Positions 35,140 through 47,219 of a stretch of DNA of 64,000 nt are shown one piece after another (position 1 is the first letter of the stretch; the number at the start of each line of letters is the position of its first letter). Below the pieces are notes generated by a model that did no database searches, was not told the DNA's origin, and saw nothing but the letters and a program-made list of their open reading frames with translations. This stretch comes from Channallabes apus (Eukaryota; Chordata; Actinopteri; Siluriformes; Clariidae): contig CM060114.1 in the NCBI GenBank assembly GCA_030522415.1, positions 29,516,804 to 29,580,803 on the forward strand, read 5' to 3'. Made by a program: the position numbers and the translations under genes.

Positions 35140-37070
35140 CTTAAGGGCATTTTCACATTAAGCAAGATCGATTTTTGTACCCTGACCAGGAATGATTGCT
35201 CTGCTCTCCCTACTCCCCTGCTGGTCACATTGTTTTTGTTCTCCATACTCGGGCACACTAGTGTATCTTACACAAGTGCAAGCCGCCTTTAAACACAAGA
35301 GAAGAAGAAATCAAGGGCGTTAATTTTCGCGCTATGCCTAATATTATTGATTTTTCAGTAAAATATCAAGAGCAGCGTCCTCCTACTATATCAGCTATGC
35401 CTCAACAAAAGTTGGGATTAGCATGCACACATGGAGATTTCAGGAGGGAAGCGTTGGGGTTTAGGGGCTGATGACACTGACGACGTCACATCTAATTAGT
35501 GATCTACTTCCCTGCTTAGGTACGATTGGTTTCCATATATGATTCGAACCATACTCTGTGCCCGAGACCATCTCTTCGAGTGGACTCGAGCCTGGAACAA
35601 TTCTGTCCAATTCCAGGGTCCTAATGTGAGAGTAATCTGATCAAGCCCCAGACAACACATGGAGCACTAAATCTGCTTTGGATAAACATAGCAGAACTGA
35701 CCCTTTGTATAGGAGTCCAAAACTGGACTTGATCAGTGGAAAAAATACTATTTTTAAATCTGGTTCTAAAGTGGTTAAAGCCCCAAGTGCGATCTAGATC
35801 TGAATTAGAGGTAGTTCAAACAGAATCTTGGAGCCACTTACAGCATGGTTATTCATAAAACCTGAACAAACTGTTAAAAATGGCTTTGTTTAATTGAGTT
35901 GAATTTGGACTTCCTATGGAAAACATGAAAGAACTACCCATTCAGATGTGTCTCTAATGTGTGTGTACAATAAAAAAATTAAAAATAAAAACCGTGAGAA
36001 AAATGTTTTCAAGCCAATTACATTTAATAATTTAATTACAATTACAACTAAAGTGACCTAATATGAGGAAACCCCTCCCCCTCCTCTTCCTCCTCTTCCA
36101 TGTTGCTCAGCTCGGCACTGCTCCGGTGGGGGCGTGGCTCAGCAGTAGCTCATTTACATAGACACTGAAACGGCGTGTTCGGAGGAAAAGCGAACAAGAT
36201 GCATTTTAAGGTCTAAAGAATGCATTATGTGAGGGGTATTTCAGCTCTAGCATTAACACACCCATGATGCGAGCCATGTGTCTCCTGACTGACAGAATTC
36301 AGTGCCGTTAGCAGCTGCTTAACATTCGCGGATGCGACTGCCAGGACTACTCGATGACGGCTATGGTCATTCAGCGCTAACATGCGTGCTGTCTAGAGCA
36401 GCTTCTTAATCCTCTATGAATGTGAGGTCACCTTTAATAAGGCGACTTCAGCTTAGCTTGTGGTTGAACCCAGCCTTAGAAATGGACAGACACACGGATT
36501 GTGCGTATTTGCAAATATTCACCTTTAATCCATAGCTGTTGACTTGGGCTTAATAAGCTGCCGGTATGTTGTAAATATATTTACACTCACTTCATCACTT
36601 TGGCCTACCTACAGGGACATCGATTTAAAAAAAGGAACTAAAAAATATGTTTCCCGGAAAGGTATCGCTTTGTTGATACTATACGGACTATTTCTACAAT
36701 AAAACATGCTGTAAAAAGAAGTCAGAAAAAGAGTAGGAGAGGTAAATGAAAGAGAGAGAGTGAGAGAGAGAGATGGAAAATCAAGTCAGAGCCTGTTCGA
36801 GAGGAAGGAGTAAGGGCTGCCATGGGGAGAGTGGTGTCCTCTTGCAGCACATACTTTACCGCAACAGCATCAGGTTTCACACTCCATACACCAGCGAGAC
36901 GGGGGAGAGCACCGGGTACAGTCAACACAGGATCAGCTTACTGCAATCTGGAGCAGCCACTACACACACTCACAGTAACACACAGTGGGTAGTCACCATC
37001 CACACGTCTACCCAGAGAGCTAGGTTTTTCACCAAATAAATTAAAATTCAAATGTACTTATTTTTATTTT
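35140..37070. other. sobp intron 4, unassigned repeats
   Basis: 35,145-35,640 has matching ends ('gcattttcacattaag' and 'gtcctaatgtgagag') that hint at an old transposon. 36,070-36,480 is a GC-richer block with 'ggggcgtggctcagcagtag' that looks like an unidentified repeat. No exon was recognised. Confidence 0.3.
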
Positions 37071-37075
37071 TTTAG

Positions 37076-37177
37076 GCTCAAAATGAAAATCGGCATGGTG
37101 ACGAGTCTTCTCCTCCCCCTGGTCAACCGGAGGAAACTTCTCCTCAGCTCATGCTTAAGATGAACAGCAACACACGA
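37076..37177 (+). CDS. sobp: sobp coding exon 5
   Basis: Thirty-four codons starting AQNENRHGDESSPPP and ending MLKMNSNTR at CGA|gtaagt, phase 0 on both sides. It aligns with the human linker between the zinc fingers (ARDEDGHAENF...). It is short and weakly conserved, but both splice sites and the frame agree. Confidence 0.82.
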
Positions 37178-39149
37178 GTAAGTGCTCATAAGCACTGGGG
37201 TTCCTTTACAATGCATTCATACAGTACAGTGCTGTACACAAGTCGTGAGTCACCTCGCATCACTTCAAATTTAATTATGTAGATTCAATGAAAGAAATGC
37301 GAACAAATGTTTTTTCGTCAGATCGACAGGCTGTAAAGAGTCTAAAGATACAATTAAAATGTTGGTTGCTTACAGTGTGTAACAACCTCAGCAGCAACCT
37401 CATTTCCCCTTTCGTCTGTTCCAACCACTCATCATTCAGAATCACCGGTATACTAATCACAAGTCTGATCAAATGTCATCATCTGCACCTGTTTCTCACT
37501 GGTTCATGCCTTAAGGTAGATATTTTTTTTTTATTTTAATGCATGAATGATTCATAGGTCACTGTGTGGCTTAACAAACCAGCAAAAAAAAACTTTCCTC
37601 TGAAACCGCTCAGGTACAGAGACTGGACCTAAAATGAAAGACAAAACCTGCCAAAAATGAGAGACAGGAAAGTCTTTCAGGGAGCCTGGAGAACTATTCC
37701 TTAAGACTACATTAAAAACACAGTACAGGAAAGTCTGGCTCTTTGGAAGCAAAATATGAATAAATGCTCGGTGGCTCAAGACTTTTTGCATAGTACTGTA
37801 TATTCTGTTCGCATTTCTCTCCAGACATGTAGCAATATTTACTAACAATATTTTTACATTCTAACATGGACTATACAAATTTGCAAATTGTTGGCATTAC
37901 TGTACTGTACCTTGCACCACAACCCTGCAGTAGGCAGAGTTTGCATTCCTGAATTAAAGGCTAGCCTGTTCCAATGGGGCATGAGGCTTGTGTAAATACA
38001 TTTCTTGTTTCTAGATACCATACCAAAGCTACTTAAGTTTTAAAATCAACCAAAGAGAATTGCACAATTGTAAATGCAAAACTAACCCTAACCCTAGCAA
38101 AAGTATATAACTGGTGGTATGGTATCATAGTGGTTTTATGTGTACTCTATTTGGCAGACGTCCATATCCACAGTGACTTACAAAAGTTCTCTATAAATAA
38201 ATGCATTCTTATACTGGCTCATTTGGTCGTTGACTAAAAGTATCATCAGCCAAACCTCTGTTGGAGTTTTTTTACCCAAGTAGATCCTATGTCAGTATTT
38301 AAAGACTGCTAATGACTCGGACATCTAGATGAACTTCCAGAACAGAAAAGAGTCTTGATGCATGCCTTCCTTGTACCCCAAGCAAAGTTATAACCAGTCG
38401 AAAGTACAGTCACCTCACTCCTCAAGGGTTGGCGGTACGAATCTTGCCACTGCTCTGCAAGCGTGGAGTTTGCACGTGCTTGGTGGGTTTCCTCTGGATA
38501 CTCCTGTTTCCTCCTACAGTCCAAAGACATGTGGTGTAGGTCGGCTGGTATTTCAAAATTAGCCCATATTGTAGGCAAGTGTGTGTTTGTGCCCTGCGAT
38601 AGGTTAGCACCCCATACAGGGGGTAGTCTGTCTTATGCTGGTGTATAAAGTTCCCTGGCATAGGCTTCAGTCCCCCCACACAGGATAAGGGGTACAGATA
38701 ATGGATAGATGGATGGATCTCCACCTCGAGGGGCTGGAGACATCATGTTTTAGGGTTGTCCATCCAGCCATTTGTTCAAGATTTATTGTTATTATTATAA
38801 TTATTGTAACCACCAGATTGCATTCTGAAATAAATCCAAATAGGGTCAAGGTCAGAGCAAGGTCATGTGTCTGAAATAGTTTTTCTTCAATCCAAGCTTC
38901 TGTCCTGTACCTGGAGGCATGATGGTAGATTATTTTTATTTTAAATATTATGCAATTTTCATCACAATGTGATCATTCAAGGAAACTTAAAAAGCAGTGA
39001 GACACAATTTTCTTAGAATGAAACACAACCACAACACTGAATTAACGCTCGTTTGTTTTCGTCCTTTATGAATTTTATTTACTTTTCTTCCTTTAAACAA
39101 TTATATGATTTAAAATAAAGTGTTAACATTTCTCTTCTGACTTCTTCAG
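37178..39149. other. sobp intron 5
   Basis: Apart from a SINE at 38.4-38.7 kb the intron shows no recognised feature. Confidence 0.4.
38403..38715 (+). repeat. DANA-like SINE
   Basis: 'tggtgggtttcctctggata', 'ctcctacagtccaaagac' and an (ATGG)n tail identify the family. The head is degenerate. Confidence 0.65.
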
Positions 39150-40925
39150 GTGTGCGATTGGTGCAAACACGTGCGTCACACCAAGTACCTGGACTTAGGT
39201 GCAGGTGACGACAGACTGCAGTTCTGCAGTACCAAGTGCCTTAACCAGTATAAAATGGACATTTTCTACCGAGAGGCTCGAGCTGCTCTTACGACGTCTG
39301 GCTCTAGTCCGAGCCAACCAGAAAACGAGAACCGTCCAACCGGAGAGAGTGACACTCTGCTGACGCCAGAATCATGGAACAACCCTTCCATGGAGGGAGA
39401 CAGCAAAGAAACAGTGTCACCTAAAGTTTCCACGCCTGTGTCATCGTCGTCTTCGTCATCGTCCTCAGTTAGAGCATCTGTCTTGGCTCAGCAGAAAGAA
39501 AGAGAGAGCTCTGCTTCTTCTCACATCCAGACTGGCCCTCCGATGCCATCTACACCTCCACCACGTGCTGTTATAGAGCAGCCGTGGGTGATACAAAAGC
39601 CTCCATCCTTTAACCGGGTACCTATTCATACACAGCCTCGAAACCCAGGCTCTAGTCCACATCAGAGGCCCTTACACACGTCTCCACAGATACACACACC
39701 CACAGTTCGCCCAATTCCCGCACCACAGCTCTTACACCCATATCCAGGGTCTATGATACCCTGCGCATCTGCCTATTCTCACCCCATTCCACCACTCTTG
39801 CCAACTTTGGGTCTGCCATGTCCACAACCTACTGTCCTGGTGCCATATCCGATTGTAGTTCCTCTCCCTATTCCTGTGCCAATTCCGATACCAATACCGG
39901 TGAGCTCAGGGGCTTTCGGACATGCCGGGGTTATTCGTAAAAACAAGGAGAAAGAGACAACAGGAAGGGATACAGCTTCAGTCACCTCTGAAAATTTATC
40001 TAGGGAGCAGATGTCTGGAGATCAGGAGATTACTGATGCCATTTCAGTGGAGCACAAAGTAAAGACAGAGCAGACTTTATCTCCTGACCCGTATTCTCCT
40101 GCTTTCTCATTACACACTTTCCCAATCTTATCTTGTCACTCACAGGTCAGTCCTACCTCCTCATTACCAGAAGATCAGAGACAAGAAGTTAGAGAGCGAC
40201 AGGTGATACAGAGGGCAATATGCAGAGTGAAGCAGGAGGGTGAAACAGAGTTCGGCCACAATAAGGTCGAACAAGAGAATGGATGGGATGAGAAGGGGGA
40301 CGAAGAAGATCCGCTTGACCAGCAAACATCCACTAAATTGTACACAGGCACTTTAAAACACACATCCAATTCAGCCCCTGAAAACGCATCTTCCCCGGCG
40401 GATTCGCTGAACCCACGGGCTTCAATCATCCTCCACAACGCACTCAACACAACATCCGTAGTCACCCCCACACCAGCTATCCTATTGAACAACTACAACT
40501 CTGTGCAACACTCCTCGACAGTTCACTCTGACCCAGAACAAAGAACAAGCCCACATGCTGAATCTGAGGATGTCAAAGAGAACGTCTCAGGAGGGCGGGA
40601 ACCTGGCGTAAACTGTACCCGTCCAGCAGAGCAAACAGACTGCCAAACGGACCACTCGGACGAGGGCAGGGGGGGAGCTGTAGAGAGTGATGCTCTCGCA
40701 GCTGACGAACACGCATATGCACGATCCATCCCGCCAAAATTACGAGAGAAGAGTGCACACACGGTCACTCTGACAACTGCACACACACTTTCTCACGTGG
40801 TTACACATAGCTGGGACAAGAGTTCACATGGGCATATCCCTCTTTCCGAGCAAAGCGGCGTGCATGCCGAAATAGAGCCTGCTTTGAAGAGGAGATGCCT
40901 GAGGATTAGAGACCAGAACAAATGA
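39150..40925 (+). CDS. sobp: sobp coding exon 6 (second FCS finger to stop)
   Basis: The acceptor cttcttcag opens 591 codons to TGA. The second FCS finger lies at residues 224-260 (CDWC, FCSTKC). TPESWN follows, then Ser/Pro-rich sequence. A Pro/Ile run (VPYPIVVPLPIPVPIPIP) lies at about 450-474. An acidic/Ser-rich stretch follows, and the basic C-terminus PALKRRCLRIRDQNK ends the protein. Relative to human, one residue is missing after HTK in the finger, and no clear VxDLT-type SUMO-interaction motifs are seen. A donor-like AACAG|gtattc lies 7 bases after the stop. Confidence 0.94.
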   Translation: MCDWCKHVRHTKYLDLGAGDDRLQFCSTKCLNQYKMDIFYREARAALTTSGSSPSQPENENRPTGESDTLLTPESWNNPSMEGDSKETVSPKVSTPVSSSSSSSSSVRASVLAQQKERESSASSHIQTGPPMPSTPPPRAVIEQPWVIQKPPSFNRVPIHTQPRNPGSSPHQRPLHTSPQIHTPTVRPIPAPQLLHPYPGSMIPCASAYSHPIPPLLPTLGLPCPQPTVLVPYPIVVPLPIPVPIPIPIPVSSGAFGHAGVIRKNKEKETTGRDTASVTSENLSREQMSGDQEITDAISVEHKVKTEQTLSPDPYSPAFSLHTFPILSCHSQVSPTSSLPEDQRQEVRERQVIQRAICRVKQEGETEFGHNKVEQENGWDEKGDEEDPLDQQTSTKLYTGTLKHTSNSAPENASSPADSLNPRASIILHNALNTTSVVTPTPAILLNNYNSVQHSSTVHSDPEQRTSPHAESEDVKENVSGGREPGVNCTRPAEQTDCQTDHSDEGRGGAVESDALAADEHAYARSIPPKLREKSAHTVTLTTAHTLSHVVTHSWDKSSHGHIPLSEQSGVHAEIEPALKRRCLRIRDQNK

Positions 40926-41000
40926 AGAACAGGTATTCACGCATATATATGCAACTGCATAAATACGCACACTACATACAGACGCTGTTAAAGCTTGTTA

Positions 41001-41069
41001 AATGTTGAGGTTACATCAACATTTAGGCATTTAAACTTATCCATTAACCTACAACCGTTAATGGATAAG
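41001..41069. repeat. Two adjacent perfect stem-loops after the sobp stop
   Basis: AATGTTGA / TCAACATT (8-bp stem, 7-nt loop, 41,001-41,023) is followed by CTTATCCATTAAC / GTTAATGGATAAG (13-bp stem, 8-nt loop, 41,036-41,069). Confidence 0.8.
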
Positions 41070-41770
41070 CTAAAGTCATAGAGATTAGCTCCCTTGTCTG
41101 GTAATAGAATCTATATTAACTCTATAACCAGAGGTAAAAGTAATTTTTAATTCCTACTAGGACTATGTATCCCAAAGGCCTGGAAAATAAACTCTGGTAT
41201 GTTGGGGACATTCCGGCAAATCTTGTAAGTTTCTCTTTATGTCTCCACTTCTTCTGCTTGAGAATTGCCTCAGCTGTTCTGGGGTTGAATCCCAAGTAGA
41301 ATAAAATGGAAAAATAGTGCAGTATGTAGGATGAACAATCCCTCGTTCCACAAGTAGTGCTATTGTTCATGGGATAAAGAGGGATTTGCGATTCAGCCTT
41401 GGGTTTGAAGCTAGTTAGCGTTGTAGCTCATGTTGGCCATGAAAAAGGCAGGGAGGTGAGTCATGAACCGGAGGAAGCTCATGTGCACTTTAATATGTCC
41501 ACAGCTGAGACAAAGTGTTGTTTTAGGTGACATAATGTTATCAGATATGATGGGGGTTTTTTTCTTTTATTGAAATGGTTCGGTAACTGGTTTTGAATGT
41601 TGGTTTTGGCAGGCAGCTGCTCTCCCTTCTTTCTAGTATATATAATATTTTGTCAGATTGTACATCTTTTGTCAGATTGTACACTATAAAGTTTGCTGTT
41701 ACTTCAAAAGGCCAGTGAAAATGTATCTATCAGGGAAGGAAAACATTTTGGTGTTACTGTAAATTTGCAG

Positions 41771-42050
41771 GCAGCAGGGTGGCTTAGTGGTTAGCAATGT
41801 GGCCTTTCGCCTCCAGGGTCGAGGATTCAAATCCTGCTTCGGGTCTGTGTGTGTGGAGTTTGCATGTTCTGCTTGGTGGATTTTCTCCGGGGACTCAGAA
41901 TTTCCTCCCACAGTCCAGATTAGGCTAACTGGCACACCAAAATTGTCCATAGTCTGTGTATACAGTACCTTGGTGCCCAAAGTCTCCTGGGATGGGGTCC
42001 AGTGACCCTGCAGCCCTGTACAGGATAAGCAGTAAAGATGCTAATGGGTA
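41771..42050 (+). repeat. DANA-like SINE
   Basis: The head 'cagcagggtggcttagtgg' precedes 'ttcaaatcctgcttcggg' (box B-like), 'gtgtggagtttgcatgttc', 'cctcccacagtccag' and a worn tail. Confidence 0.75.
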
Positions 42051-42800
42051 AAAAAAAATATTCCACGTTTTGTAACATTACTTATGCTTATGTGAGTCTT
42101 CATGACCAACAAATTTTTTAAATGCTCAGAAGTGTTGAGTGGCACAACAGGGATCATTGAGAGAAAACACCCATAATTTTCAGCATTGCTGAAGTAAAAC
42201 TGGATGTATTTGGTTATAGAAGGGAGATTTTATGGATGTATAAATTGCAACACTCCCACACTACTAAGTAAAACTACACGGTGCAAGTGCTTGTCCCACG
42301 TAATGACGCAGAACTGCTAAACAGTCATATAGCTCTAAAGTTTCAGCAGTAGAAAAAATAACTGAAACGAAATATAAACCTGAAAACCCCTGACACTAGC
42401 TTGCCTAATAAAATGTGCGGGTGAGTACACGTGCGTGTGTGTGTGTAGATCCAGATGTTACTATTGGAGGGTTCTTCCATGCGAAGTACTATCAGGTTAC
42501 TACAGAAATAAGGGGTCTGTGGTATATTGTGTGTATGTGTATTTAACCATTTGTGAGTACTAAAAGGAACCAGAAGTCCCCACAATGAACTCTGAAGTTA
42601 ACTACTAAGCCACACAAAAAATACTGGGGTCTATAGATTTATCTCCAGTAATTGGGGTTACATTTATGATTTTATTTAGTTATAGCACTAATTATCCCAA
42701 TGTAAAGTCCTCACAAAGGCAGAAAAAAAAAATTGTGTGTTTATGATAAATAGAAGGAGAAAGTAAGGGATTGTACTGTATATGTAGCCCCTTCTGGCTA

Positions 42801-43551
42801 CAGTGCTGTGAAAAAGTATTTGCACCCTTCCTGATTTATTTATTTATTTATTTTGCATATTTGTCACACTTAAATGATTCAGATCATCAAACGCATTTTT
42901 ATTTCACAATTACAAAATATCAATTACGAAACATCATTTAATAATCCCAAACATTAAAGTGTGACAAATATGTAAAAAAAATAATAATAATAATAAACTA
43001 CATATATGGAGTCAGGCAAAAGTAATGTATACATACTTCAGGAAAAGAAAAACTTGTGTATGCAGTATATCATCATTCATTCATTCATTCATTCATTTTC
43101 TATACCGCTTAATCCTGTGTTCAGGGTCGCGGGGGACCTGGAGCCTATCCCAGGAGATTCGGGCACTAGGCGGGGTACACCCTGGACAGGGTGCCAATCC
43201 ATCGCAGGGCACACACACATACACACAATCACACACTACGGGCAATTTTAGGAATGCCAATTAGCCTAACCTGCATATCTTTGGACTGTGGGAGGAAACC
43301 GGAGTACCCAGAAGAAAGTGCAAACTCCATGCACAGAGAGACGGGAATCGAGCCTGGCTGGGGAATCGAACCCTGGAGGTGCAAGGCGACAGTGCTAACC
43401 ACTACACCACCGTGCCGCCTAGTATATCATCATGTTACGATAATAATATAATATTATGAATATTATATTATTATAATATGCATCATATTATTTTCCTTTT
43501 CTGAAGTGTGTATACAGGAAGGAAGGGGGCAAATACTTTTTCACAGCACTG
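42801..43551. mobile_element. Non-autonomous Tc1-like element with nested SINE
   Basis: The ends are 'cagtgctgtgaaaaagtatt' and 'aatactttttcacagcactg', exact inverted repeats flanked by TA on both sides. No transposase frame. A full SINE was inserted later, and the region between holds AT-rich palindromic sequence. Confidence 0.85.
43077..43420 (-). repeat. DANA-like SINE with 13-bp target duplication
   Basis: A complete minus-strand copy, from the (ATTC)n tail to the tRNA-like head ending 'cggcacggtggtgtagtgg' on the minus strand. The flanks AGTATATCATCAT at 43,064-43,076 and 43,421-43,433 are identical, which proves retroposition. Confidence 0.9.
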
Positions 43552-44076
43552 TAAATTTAGCTTTTGCACTATACCTATGTAATATACTGTATCCCGAGTG
43601 ATTCCTGTTCCATTCTTCAGTCATTGTTGTGGTTTTGTAACTGTGTTTCTTACAAAAACAAAAAAACAAGGCCTGTGTGTTTGCAACATTACCCTTCAAA
43701 ATCATTCTTAGGGCATATGCTTCCCAAGCTGTTACTTTATACTTTAATAACCTCTGCAGCAGACCTGACCAATATACTGGGAATAATGTCAACTGGAACT
43801 GATAGCGGCGTATTATTTTTCCATGCTGCCATATCGGAATGTTCCACTTTGCAATCCACCGACCTTGCATTTAAAACCAAGAGAATTATATATATATAGA
43901 TTTGAATAGAATTAGTTTCGTACACATACTTTTGAGAGCGGTTTCACACTAAGTCCTTAACCGGACATACTGGAATAGTCTGAGAATTTTCAACATGCTT
44001 AAAACATAACTTTATCCAATCCCTGTTCTGTTTAGTTCTGCTGTTGAACAAAAACTAATTTTTTTGTACTGATCTC

Positions 44077-44109
<33 letters not shown>

Positions 44110-44374
44110 TCACTGCATTTAGATCATTTGTGAATGGAGTCAACTTCTGAAGTCAGATACAGAACGCAGGCCTTTCCCTCGGTGCTGGAACTGATGAGGG
44201 ATAACGGAGACTTGAATGAAAACCTTATTGACTCGTAATTTGCAGCTGCATCCAGATGTTTGTCCACCACTGCTATGGGATATCTTCATAACTAGGGTAT
44301 GAATCCTCAGCACGGGCTTGCTGACAGCCATTTCCCCTCCAGCGGTGGTTTAGACAGAAGCAAGAATCAGTGCC

Positions 44375-44375
<1 letters not shown>

Positions 44376-44421
<46 letters not shown>

Positions 44422-44432
44422 CGTGTGTGTGT
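44376..44432. repeat. (GT)n(AT)n(GT)n microsatellite
   Basis: GT, then AT, then GT units in direct succession. Confidence 0.9.
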
Positions 44433-44532
44433 GTGATCCATATAGACACTTCAGATGTACGTTTATGTTTTTGGCTTTCTGTCTACACATGCAGGCGCTG
44501 TTCCTATTTGCCAATCTGTAACATTGTTTATG

Positions 44533-44533
<1 letters not shown>

Positions 44534-44580
<47 letters not shown>
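44534..44580. repeat. (CA)n microsatellite
   Basis: About 22 CA units. Confidence 0.95.
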
Positions 44581-44583
<3 letters not shown>

Positions 44584-45005
44584 GAGCATTTATTTACAGT
44601 ACAGCGTATGGAGTGCATACATAATGGAACAATGATTATGTGTTTGTACGATTACATAGATTTAATTTAAGATTATTTATACCTGAGTTAGATCAATCGT
44701 AAAGCAATCACAGCCCCTTTGCCTGTGATGCATAGACATCACCAGGTGCTGGATATCTTCCCTGTCAGACATGTTAAAGCTGAAATTCTATACTTTAATC
44801 CTTGTTTCATTGCATATCCAATGTGCTACATTACACAGCCAAAAACAAAAAAAAAAAAACAACAACAACAACAACAAAAAAAAAACTGTCAAGCATTTAC
44901 AGACTGCACTCTATTAATGGACACGTGCCACTTTTATTATTCTGCCATATTCATTTTGAGTATAGAATTTGTTTTATTTGAATAAAATGTTGACTTATAC
45001 ATTAT

Positions 45006-45344
45006 ACTTTTTTTGGGCAGTCTCTTTTCCCTTTCTCGCTTTCTTTCTTTCTTTTGTTTTGTTTATTTTAGCATTTTGACAATTTAAAAAACTAATTCTT
45101 AATAGTAATGTTGCAGCAAAGTAAACTTTTCCCCTTTATGCAATTCTGCCAAGTCAGGAAGAGACATCTTTCAGATTACACAACGATTTAATCATTCTAG
45201 GTTTGAGTTCGACATAAATATATAATTATTTTAGACATTAAAAGACATCATACTGGACATTATAATAAGGACATTATAGAGCAATACCTAGAATGTGTAA
45301 GTAGGGATACTCAATAAGGGATTGTGCAATAAGCAGTTGGTTAA

Positions 45345-45378
<34 letters not shown>

Positions 45379-45973
45379 GAAGAAGAAGGGATACTCAGTT
45401 CTTGGCATCACCAGCTGTAAACACCTTTCCTGCAGAGTTGGCAATAAATCCCGGTTTTCAGCACAGCTTTACTTTTTTTTATCAAGTAAAAGGATATGAA
45501 AGAGGAAAATTACCTTCGAGCAAATTAGATCACTTTTTTATTTCTGTCTTCAGAATTTTCTCTTGATGGAGGTCATACATCTCTCCCCTATCACATTAAC
45601 TACCAACCTGGGAGGGTGATTTACAAACACGTGCCTTCCTACAGAGGAGAAACTGGGCCAAACTGAGTGCACTCCCGCTTTCACTCTTTGTAGTTGTGCG
45701 TATGAGTTTTATGGTCTCTAAGAGCCTTTTGAGGAAGCCTTCAGAGTAATCTGACTCCCAATCTTGGTCCCAAAAGCTCTCTTACTGTGAAATCTGAGCA
45801 GTTCTGAGAATTTTCATGTCGTATTTGTGTGCGTAAATTGTTGTAGACTTCGGCAGCAGGGAGGAGCCGTTTCTACTTCGGTTTATATGGGAACATGAAA
45901 ACCTCTGCAGATACATTGTCTAGACATATTGTCACGCTTCGAACTTTAATTGAGACGATATGAGACGATATGA
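45006..45973. other. Unassigned intergenic DNA
   Basis: An A-run with (AAG)n lies at 45,349-45,389. No gene was recognised. Confidence 0.3.
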
Positions 45974-46608
45974 GATGTGTTCAAGTCAAACCGGGACTGA
46001 AATTTCCTGTGAATGAAGGCGTTAAAGCTTGATATTTGTGGAAGATTTCAAGCGCACTACGGTGATGAGACTTTTAGAAACATCTGAATGTTGTAAACGT
46101 TTTAAAGAAGGCTGTATGTCTGTGAATGACGATCCCTGCTGAGGTGGCTCGGATCCTGCTGGAGTCTTTCCCATGAAGATTCAGCGAGTGGAATGCCTGA
46201 TCCTGGAAAATCGATAAATAACTTGTTGCCAACTTCCAGAAGAGACGCTTCTGTCAGTGGGAACTGTACACACAATAATTCACCAACACCATTTACACAT
46301 TACAGGAACTTTGGCTGGGCGTTATTGCCACATCTCCTGTACGGTACTGACTTCTCTCCAAACCATTTCCACATCTTTGGGCTAATTAAAGGAGTTCCTG
46401 GAAGACCGGGACAGGAAGCAGGCGGTCTGATCATTGCTCTTTCATGAAAACTTTCTACCTTGACGGTATCCAAGTACTAGTGAGACACTGTGATAAGTGC
46501 ATTAGTGTAACAGGGGATTATATAGAGAAATAAAGGGAGTTTTGACTCTTGTAACTGTTATGTTATTCTGCACAATCAAAAGTACCGGTTTGACTTGAAC
46601 ACACCTTG
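45974..46608 (+). mobile_element. Mariner-family element, plus strand (copy 5, both ends present)
   Basis: The ends are inverted: 'gtgttcaagtcaaaccggga' on the left and 'ccggtttgacttgaacacac' on the right. Between them a broken plus-strand transposase gives QAHYGDET, then YKRFKEGCMSVNDDP near 46,100. DFSPNHFHIFGLIKG lies near 46,350, the C-terminal region around the last catalytic Asp of mariner. About half the usual length is missing. Confidence 0.75.
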
Positions 46609-47219
46609 TATTTGGGCAGGTTAGTTTCTTGCATTCTTGTTTTTTGGTGTAAATGCTCGTGTATCACTCACATTATATATCTGCACACCACATCTACACA
46701 ATTACGATTATATTTAAAATCAGAGCTATAACTGGAAAGTTTTGAACTGTGGCAGATCTGCTGGAGGAAAAAAATAGATAGAGTTTAGATAGAGTTGTAA
46801 TCTCTATCTAAACAGCCACCACAGTGGTGTCAGACTCTAGTGCTGAGTACGGAAGAGGACCAACCAGGATGTGCTGATGAAGTGACCTGCACTGCCACCT
46901 AGAGCATGAAGACCTGCAATAAGAGTACCGATTTGGTTCATAACATTTAAGGTATGAAATGTATTATATGAAAAATATATGCAGATCAGACTAAATTTTG
47001 AAGTACCTCAATTATTTATCTTGTTACACAGTGACATGGAAGTTAATTCGGGTCTTGTCCAGGTTTGTTATTATTTGTTATATACAAAAACTGTTATTAT
47101 TCTCATATAATAATGAGATGGACGAAGAAAAGTGAGAGTTTGTGCATTATTCTGGCATATTTTCACTAACAGTATAAAAAATGTTACAATGAAAATATAA
47201 GGTTACAATAAATAAATCA

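Larger units (their letters stand above)
40926..44122. other. sobp: sobp 3' flank: last intron or 3' UTR
   Basis: If the post-stop donor at 40,933 is used, this is an intron ending at 44,122. Otherwise it is 3' UTR and downstream DNA. It holds two adjacent hairpins, a SINE and a Tc1-like element. Nothing coding is seen. Confidence 0.35.
30184..45005 (+). other. sobp: sobp gene, six coding exons plus possible 3' UTR exon
   Basis: Six exons join in frame (phases 1, 1, 1, 0, 0 tested across junctions as 93, 136, 186, 152, 102 and 1,776 nt) to give 814 residues, against about 870 for human SOBP. SOBP is a nuclear cofactor that binds Six-family homeoproteins and is needed for inner ear and brain patterning. 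The N-terminus ([21 protein letters not shown]), the GWYGYDKV block, both FCS zinc fingers, the VPYPIVVPLPIPVPIPIPIP run and the C-terminus PALKRRCLRIRDQNK are all family hallmarks. The segment between the proline run and the C-terminus is strongly diverged. Which teleost paralogue (sobpa or sobpb) is unclear. Confidence 0.93.
44123..45005 (+). other. sobp: Candidate non-coding last exon of sobp
   Basis: A (TG)n tract followed by cactgcatttag makes a plausible acceptor at 44,122. The stretch ends with AATAAA at 44,981-44,986 and TGTTGACT beyond it, as at a poly(A) site. My recollection is that human SOBP has an untranslated last exon. No coding sequence is present. It contains GT/AT and CA microsatellites. 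The link to sobp is inference. Confidence 0.35.
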
